Shown here: one piece after another, positions 57,501 through 64,000 of the stretch
How positions within the stretch are numbered: position 1 is the stretch's first letter
How the letters are laid out: the number at the start of each line of letters is the position of its first letter
Origin: Symmetrospora coprosmae
Lineage: Eukaryota > Basidiomycota > Cystobasidiomycetes > Symmetrosporaceae
NCBI GenBank assembly: GCA_008802785.1
Contig: VUYT01000034.1
Span: 1 to 64,000, forward strand
Direction of reading: 5' to 3'
Length of the DNA stretch: 64,000 nt
Translations under genes and position numbers: made by a program
The notes under the pieces: model-generated
Database searches by the model: none
What the model saw: the letters and a program-made list of their open reading frames with translations, nothing else
Told to the model about the DNA's origin: nothing

Positions 57501-60500
57501 TTGAGATCATCTCCACCGGCTATTCCCGACTTCTTGCTGGTCTCTTTCAGATCGGCCTTAAGCTTAGTCTCAAGCTTGTACAGCATGGCGAGAGCATCCT
57601 GCTTCTGGTCCTCAGCAGGTGCTGAACGGGTCCGCCGACTCGTACCAAAGTCGACAAAGTCATTCTCATCATCGTCAAAGTCGTCGAGGGTCATGGCCTC
57701 CATGCGTTGGCCGAGATTAGCAGCCGCGTCGAAGCCCGACTCTATGCCCTTTGTAGCGGACGAGGTCCCTTGCATGCCTACGCCCGTTTCGTCTGCCAGG
57801 TACTCCTCTCGCACCTTCCACGCTTGCCAGAGCTCGGTAGTGATCCGGATGCTGCTCTTGTACAGCCTGCTGGCCTCCTCAATGCTGTAAGGGACCGTCA
57901 TCTTGCCTTTGCCTTTGGCCGACGAGAAGAAGCCGCCGCCCATGTTGGCGCGGGAGAAGGGTAGCACAAACGGCTTGGACTGATCTGTCTGATACTGCTG
58001 CTTCTTTGGCTTTGCTGGAGGTGGCGTTGGTGGCGGCGTGGGCGCGGGAGTGGCCGGCAAGGGACCCGGTGGATGATTGGCGCTGGGATAGCTAGTCCCT
58101 GCGCCGCCGGGAAGGGTGAAGGTCGGCATGGCAGGCGAATGGATGTCGAAGCCGTTTCGCAACGGAGCGGAGGCTGCAGCAGCGACGATGCGCTCCAAAG
58201 GCGCTGGTGTTGGCGCAGCTGGACCTTCGTACGTAGGGTATTTGTTGGTGATGTCGCTCTTGAAGCTTGCAAAGTCGAGCGGACTCGCTTTCAACTTGAC
58301 GCCTGTGATTCTTGACCGCTCAAACCGAGCACATGCGCAGGTGCAGATGCGGAACGTCTTACTCACCGTGCCCTGAATCTCCTTCATCCTCAGCAGGAAG
58401 GCCCTCTACCTCGCGAACGAGCTTCTTGACTCTGGCTAGATCCTTGTTTCCGCCGAGGCATGCCAAGAGGGACTTCCAAAGTAGGAGCAGAAGCTTCTTC
58501 ACGGGGTAGCCCTTGGCATTCTTCTCCCGCAAGCCGCCAACAAGGTTGATAAGGTAAATGGGTAAAGGTGGTTCCAGAGCCATGAGCTCATCTGCCCAGC
58601 TCTCATCTCCCCGGAACACCTCGACGAGGAAGTAGAGGATGGACAGATGAATGGCAAGCTCGCCGTTGATCTCTTCGAGGTACTCCTGTCGCTCTTGTGG
58701 CGTGAGTGTGGGGTAGAAGTGCTGATGCTGCCCTTGTTCATGCTGATTCGAGCTGTCCGCATCTGGGATGGCGCTGGTACGGGGTTCGCGTAGTAGTACA
58801 ACACTCACGAGTCAGGATCCATGCATCGAGGGGGGTTCGCCTGGCATGCAGTCGGCTCACCTGACGACATTCCATCTGGCCCCGGCAGCCTTGAGAGCCT
58901 CGTGCACAGCCGTCAATGCACCGGCATTCCGTAAGAGCGTGCAGTTGGAGATGACGAGATGAAGGTGATGCTGCGGCGATGTTGAGTATACCGGCGTGCC
59001 GTGAGCGATGTAGGCGATTCGTCGGGCAGCCTCGAATCTGATTTCGGGATCCCGGTGTTCCAGCTCTTCGATGAGGTGATCGATGTGAGCCTTTGTGAGG
59101 GACGCTGGTGCAGTCGGCCAGTCTGGCGACTCGGATGGGCGCGCCTCGTCTGGAAACTCTGCAACCCCTTCCCAGCCGCGGGCCCATGCTTCCCGCCCTT
59201 CCTCCACCACGCTTCGCACCTCGACGTACGAGAAGAACTCCTCCAGCTCGGCCATGGTAGTATCCGAATCATCGTGATGGTATGCGAAGACAGGCTGCTT
59301 TGCCGGGGGAGGTGGTTGTTGGGGAGCTTGACCTGCCTGCTGCTGGGTTTGCTGCTGCTGCTGCATTGGTGCACTAGCTTGTTGGGACAGAAAACTGGAG
59401 AGGTTGTGGCCGTCATTGAATGGTGGTGAGGGCGATATAGATGTGAGGCCAGTTTCTGCAGGATACCCCGGGCCGGCAGCCTGGGACTCTTCATCGGGGT
59501 AGACTGCCAGTCTGCGCTGTAACGGCGCCGCGGGCGAAGGGGGATACGGCCTCGGTGACGGTGACGAAGCGTTGTCCTCCTCCGGCGAGCAGAGCGATAT
59601 ATCGTCGTCGCCCTGTGCATCACTCGAGGTGCGGCTGGTACCCTGCAGGGTGTAGCGATGTGAGGGCGCGTGCGAGGCCGTCTCATCAGACAGAGGCGTC
59701 GAGCCGTCCAGCGGGATGTCCTCCATCACGCCGTCCAGCAGGAGAGGAGGGAGAGCAGCAGTAGCAATCTCTGACGCTGCCAGCCCTTCCTCGTTGTGCC
59801 TGCCCTGCTGGGATGAGGGATCGTGTATCCCGAGGTCGAACGGGTGGGACATCTGTGCGGCTGGGTACGGTGACGGCGAGGCAGCGGCAAGCGATGATGG
59901 CTCTGGTTGATGCTCAGCATCATACACAGCCTGCCTGTGTGATTGAGGGCTGCCGTAACTGTCCCTGGAGGCCTCTGCCCCGCCATCATAGCGATGACGA
60001 CCTGGTGGTGATGTGCCTGACGGCGGCGCGTCCAGGTCGAGCTCTGGCGGGAGCTCGAGCGTCGCCCTTGCCGCAGGCGATTGAGCTCCGGCATCGTTGT
60101 CGGGCTCGTATGCGTCGTCGGTGCGGTCTCCGTCGCTGTCGTGGTGGCCATCCTGCTGCGCTGCCTCCATCACTCGACGCGACTCTTGGGCGTCACCAAC
60201 ATTATGGTCGTCATGCGCGCGTCCGGCACGCAGTTGCGGCAATGGCGACGACGACGACGACGACGCAGTAGATACGTCGACCGAGATGGAAGGCGACGAT
60301 ATCGCATCCGAGCTTGGAGGTGGTGCTGGCTTGACGCGAGCAGCTCCGGCGTCGATATCGACCTCGTCGGCTGTCCCGACAATGTCGCCCACGGCAATGT
60401 CGTCTGGCGGACCCGCCACGACAGCCATACCATCCCGCTGCCCCTGCACCCTCGATCCACCTCCATGGCCATCCTCGGCGTCGAAGCTGTCGCTGTTGGC

Positions 60501-60521
60501 TGCGGCGTTGCTGCCGTCCAT
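54553..60521 (-). CDS. FAR11: Far11/STRIP, STRIPAK-complex scaffold
   Basis: Eight exons: 58861-60521, 58367-58773, 57422-58302, 57222-57327, 56917-57163, 56563-56824, 56373-56508 and 54553-56300; about 1815 aa. After a 400-residue acidic, low-complexity leader, the N1221 domain begins at DTTMAELEEFFSYVEVRS and continues through LHLSILYFLVEVFRGDESWA-like and KLLLLLWKSLLACLGGNKDL. The DUF3402 part contains DIMRHREITSKAVSAIL, MKFHYLAHLLVDSNCLLLIL, ILKVSHPLLQLYVLKVIKSQ and PYCGRKWRQSNMKVITAIY. The final 550 residues are a long S/R/G/D-rich tail not found in yeast. The protein joins PP2A and striatin at the ER/nuclear envelope and controls mating arrest, fusion and septation in fungi. An in-frame ATG at 60674 is an alternative start; the one at 60521 follows a leader-like stretch. 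Confidence 0.93.
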
Positions 60522-60836
60522 CCTTTGTGGGGGGTTGAGCGGAGGGTAAGCCTGGTTGCTGCTGGAGTGTAACAAAGTCAATGCGACGAGGGTTGATCGG
60601 GGTAAGCCCGGGTCTATCGACAGTTGCTTGACTTTGTTGACTCGACTGACTCGACTAATAACCGGATTAGCCAACGATCACGCCGGCTTAAGAGCAAAGA
60701 CTAACCCCAAGTCTAATGCCAGACTCTCCCTTTACTTTCTACCCTTCCTGGCAACTGCCTGCATCTCCATCGCCCTTTCAAGACTCTGGACATGCTGCTC
60801 CTGCATGGAAGATATTGAAAGAGAACACGCCTCCGA
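60522..60836. promoter_or_regulatory. divergent region between Far11 and the next locus
   Basis: 315 bp. The part next to Far11 stays open in its frame, so it may instead be N-terminal coding sequence if the upstream ATG is used. Pentamer repeats of GACTC occur near 60635-60655. Confidence 0.4.
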
Positions 60837-62327
60837 ATGATGGAACCTCCTCCGCGTTACTCCACCGCCATCTATCTCTACACTCCCCCTCCCCACCTAC
60901 CCTCCTCCTCCTCCTCCTCCTCCTCCACCACTAGCCATGCCTTGACGGATGCACAGACTGCGCAAGCCGCTCTCAATGCAGTACTCCAATCAATCCGGGC
61001 CCATCTAGACAGAGCTTGGTCCGCTTCCACACCGGGAGATCAGGTCAGTATCACGGCTTGACCCTCTGCACCATCCCCAAGCCGCCCCGTCCTGAACAAC
61101 CGAATGCTTTCCATCACTCGCTACAACTCGCTTTCTCCAGCTCGCATCCCAGTCATCGCGCTGGTTCCTACAAATCCGGTCTCTACGCTTGGCCGACGCA
61201 TCCAATCCCAGCTCGCGAACGATGTGGATGTTCAGAAACTCGAGCAGTCCAGAGGCCGTCACGGTCGTCATCGAGGACGCCGCTCGTGCTGCTGTCAACA
61301 TCTCGTCGATGAACTCGCAGGCATTTGACGCTTTGCTATCGAGCAGCCTCCTCCCTCCCGTCGGGGGCGTCAAGGATGCACAGCAGCAGGCACAGCAGCA
61401 GCAGCAGCAGCGGGCCCAGCCAGCTGCGGATGTCCAAGATACTGGAGCAAAGTCAGCGGCCTCAAACAACAACGCCGTACATCAAAACGGAAGATGGATA
61501 CCCAGACCGTCCTATACGCAAATCGAGGGCGTGACAATTCACGACCCTTACTCCGATTTCGTCGTTAGTGTCGGCATGCTGAGTGCCCGGGGTGGCGCAT
61601 CAGGCTCATCGTCGAACGTGTCTTCGAAGATGGTCATACGGGTGAGTCCGTCTCAGCGCCTCGGAGCTTTTGCATCTCCCCCGCCTGTCTGAAGGGCTAT
61701 GGCTGATCACGCGGTCGCCACCCGGAAGCTCGAGTATGCAGCCATAGACTTCTTCGACAGACCTGCGCAGTACGCTATGCTCGGCGAGTACTTGGCGAGC
61801 GTGCTACCAGCCAACAGCGGCATAAAGGACATCTCGGCCGAGACCACATCGCTCGACTGGAGGAGCTTGCTAGCCATTGGGTGGGAGAAGGAAAAGCTGC
61901 CAAGTTGGAGCGAGCGCAACCTTGCGTGGACACTGCTCAGACTGTGCAAGATGGAGAGGATGGTATGAGCAGCTATGCGTGGAGGGAAACTGTCCGGACT
62001 CGCTGCGACCCGCATGCCCATGTCTCGCCCGAGTCCCGACTCACACATGCGTACCCGCGGAGTAATGACATTGTTCACGTAGTCATCATGTCGTCAGGCA
62101 CATGTACTATCGTATAGGAATGGCTCGTATAGGAATGGCTCTTTGTGCGAAGTCGACGGGTATGCTCCGAGGCTTGGACATGTTCACGAGCTCAAGGTCT
62201 CGCACACTACAGAACCCTTCTCCGCGCCAACACCCAATACATCGAAAGGGCAGTCTGCCAGCGCGAAAGTGCTCGCAGGCAAGATCAAGATCAAGAAGTC
62301 ACCGTCAGCTCCCCTTCGCCAAAGTAG
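60837..62327 (+). CDS. unresolved multi-exon gene, possibly Mediator Med20-like
   Basis: Coding-looking blocks on the plus strand in different frames: 60837-61043 (HALTDAQTAQAALNAVLQSI), about 61045-61170 (YHGLTLCTIPKPPRPEQPNA then FHHSLQLAFSSSHPS), about 61250-61650 (AVTVVIEDAARAAVNISSMN, then IHDPYSDFVVSVGMLSARGG) and 61690-61970 (DHAVATRKLEYAAIDFFDRP). The end is near 62327. Block order and the pattern D-F-V-V-x-V-G...K-M-V-I-R resemble the second strand region of Med20, a TBP-related Mediator head subunit, but this is a weak call. Two block junctions do not close in frame with the obvious splice sites, so either unusual introns or damage is present. The next gene starts a few bases later. 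The span includes introns; boundaries are approximate. Confidence 0.35.
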
Positions 62328-62333
62328 TGCGCA

Positions 62334-62956
62334 ATGGCCGCAGCTTCCAACGCTCCCGGCAGGGACGGAGCAACTGCCGAAAAGCCCGAGCAGATTCACA
62401 TCCGCGTGTCTAATCCGACGCTCGTATTGGTGCCTATCTGTGCTGCATCCTTCGGTTTCATCTCTGGTCTCCTGAGCGCTTCCCAGAAAAGCAGCCTCCA
62501 GTTCCTCGCCGAGAATGCGCATCGTCAGCCGACAACCATGCAAGGCTGGTATTTCTACAACAAGACGAAGAACTACAGGGTGGCCCTGGCTGGCTTTCGA
62601 GGAGGTCTGCAGACTGCGTTCCGACTAGGTAGTTGGACTACCGGCTTCGTCGTCATCCAGGACCTGGCGAGCCGCGGGCTGGGAGGCAAGCGAGTGGACG
62701 CCCAGGGCGGGGCGTTGAGCGGGATTGTCATGGCACTGGCAGCTAGCACTATCTGTGAGTCTTGAGGCATCAGCAATCTTCTATGTCCGCGGTCAGATGG
62801 CATACTGAACATTGAGCCGACTGTACAGATCGACTTCCGACAAAGACGCTAGGAAAGCGCTGCCTTCTGGGGCTGACTGCCGGAGCTGTCGCTGGTGGTC
62901 TGCAAGATCTGCAGCGATACGTTGCCGAGAAAGGCGATGCCGCGGTCTCCTCATAG
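62334..62956 (+). CDS. Tim17/Tim22/Tim23-family-like membrane protein
   Basis: Two exons, 62334-62754 and 62829-62956; 182 aa. Four hydrophobic, glycine-rich segments are visible: LVPICAASFGFISGLLSAS, VALAGFRGGLQTAFRLGSW, LSGIVMALAASTIYRL and LLGLTAGAVAGGLQDLQ, with small-residue spacing typical of the Tim17/22/23/Pmp24 superfamily. SLQFLAENAHRQPTT and WYFYNKTKNYRV are strongly conserved-looking loops found in fungal members of this group. It is likely a mitochondrial inner-membrane protein; whether it is a translocase part or a relative with another role cannot be decided. The short intron closes in frame. Only about 6 bp separate it from the end of the upstream locus. Confidence 0.75.
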
Positions 62957-63341
62957 CACATATGCGGGCTCTGACGCGCCAGTGCAGCTGTCACCAGTGA
63001 GTGCCAAGCTACTTGTACACTCGGGGAGCCTGGCTGACACGCATTGCGGTTCGTACAGTGCTTGAAGAGCTATCCACACTACGATGCACGGGCCCACGGG
63101 CAGCCTACATGTCACTACCAAGCCTGGTCTGTCTGTCGGACGCTTTGCGTCTTGTCAGCATGCCCCTGTAGGAAAAGTCTGACCCGCCAGGAGTAGGACC
63201 CAGGAGCATGCGAAACGGCAGGCCAAAATGCTGGATGCATCACAACAAGAGTATTCTGGTCGAGGCTGAGCCTGCGAGATGGGCGCTCCAGGCCTCGCGG
63301 ACAGCAGTATCGGCTTGCATGTCAATATGAAGCCTACCCGG
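62957..63341. other. convergent intergenic region
   Basis: 385 bp between the 3' ends of the Tim17-like gene (plus) and Dom34 (minus). No gene recognised. Confidence 0.45.
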
Positions 63342-63973
63342 CTATATAGCCTCATCATCTGCGCCTGCTTCTCCTGTTGTTGTGGTAGTTCTGGCTTGAG
63401 CTAGCTCGGCCTCTTCCGCCTGTACATCCTCAATGTCGAGCGGGTAGGTCAGCAGCGCCGCAATGCCGGTAAGCTGGTTCAGCTCTGTCATAAGCAATAC
63501 CAGCGTTAGCACTGATGCGAGTATAGGCGCCCGAGTGATATGGAAACTCACGCTCGCCACTCTCGTGCATGCTCGAGAAGATGACCGTTTGCGCGCCATA
63601 CTTCTTTACACTTTCGACAAGCTGCACGAACTTATGCCTGCGCGAGAAGTCGTTTGACCTGTGAACACGACGAGGTGAAGCGGATGAACTCAGCATCGCA
63701 AGCAAAGCTTATCGACAGGAATCACTCACCGGAATAGGCGGTCGGAAATAAGCAGTGTGCCGATGGCACCGCGCTCTGCGGCTAGGAAGACATGCTCTTC
63801 GCCATACCAAGCTCTCAGATCGTCATCGTTCATAGTCTTGAAGAACCTGCACGATGAGGAGCAATATAAGATCCCTTCATCAAAAGCAACGCGGTGTAGA
63901 CTGAGTGCTGCACATACTTTTGCAGGAGCATGCCTTCCCGAGCGAATTTAGTATCCTTCAGTTGGGTAGCGAC
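63342..63973 (-). CDS. DOM34: Dom34/Pelota, ribosome rescue factor (C-terminal part)
   Basis: The 3' four exons of a minus-strand gene whose 5' part lies beyond the window: 63918-63973, 63731-63847, 63552-63658 and 63342-63484. They read [98 protein letters not shown] and [16 protein letters not shown], which is the eRF1 domain 2-3 region of Pelota. The tail ends in an acidic stretch ([10 protein letters not shown]). With Hbs1 it splits stalled ribosomes in no-go and non-stop decay. It lacks a GGQ motif in the part seen, as expected for Pelota. Confidence 0.95.
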
Positions 63974-64000
63974 CTGCAATGCGTAAACTAGGCAGCTTAG

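Noticed and set aside
59001-60572. Plus-strand open frames opposite the N-terminus of Far11
   Set aside because: Shadows of the acidic, low-complexity leader of Far11; no independent features.

Overview
The window looks like a nuclear contig from a basidiomycete fungus, most likely a smut-lineage (Ustilaginomycotina) yeast. The evidence is GC-rich compact DNA, almost every gene split by 36-160 bp GT-AG introns with tiny exons, CT-rich tracts before start codons, and fungal-specific families (Zn2Cys6 regulator with fungal transcription-factor domain, AP180-type endocytic adaptor, Far11, Utp21, Dom34). No ribosomal RNA, tRNA, CRISPR or intact transposon was recognised. The species assignment is inference only.

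Layout. 0.8-7.7 kb: secreted histidine-acid-phosphatase-like protein, polyubiquitin and an ANTH-domain clathrin adaptor. 7.7-12.4 kb: two tandem MFS transporters with relics of a small nuclear-type gene. 12.5-25.7 kb: a block of sulfur genes: two ETHE1-like persulfide dioxygenases, a YeeE/YedE sulfur/thiosulfate transporter and a sulfide:quinone oxidoreductase, with a DUF1275 and a DUF202 membrane protein and one Zn2Cys6 regulator. 26.2-30.8 kb: a broken third MFS copy fused to a copy of the AP180 upstream region, a large orphan protein, and the intact version of the small nuclear-type gene. 31.7-37.6 kb: two thaumatin-like secreted proteins and two tandem short-chain dehydrogenases. 38.0-64.0 kb: dense conserved housekeeping genes (Nudix phosphohydrolase, ubiquitin protease, Utp21, a small two-membrane-span protein, cytochrome c oxidase subunit VIa, Ran-binding protein 1, Nop58, Far11/STRIP, an unresolved locus, a Tim17-family-like protein, and Dom34/Pelota running off the end).

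The main discovery candidate is the 12.5-25.7 kb block. Together the genes could take up reduced sulfur, oxidise sulfide to persulfide at the mitochondrial inner membrane (SQR), and oxidise the persulfide to sulfite (ETHE1-like), under a local regulator. This looks like a fungal sulfide/thiosulfate-use gene cluster. It lies between partial copies of the same neighbouring sequence (MFS, AP180 leader, small orphan gene), which suggests that it was inserted or rearranged as a unit. A second notable point is splicing: exons of only 5 and 7 nucleotides are needed to restore the conserved cores of Cox6A and the Nudix box. All exon boundaries were derived by hand from splice signals, frame arithmetic and family motifs.
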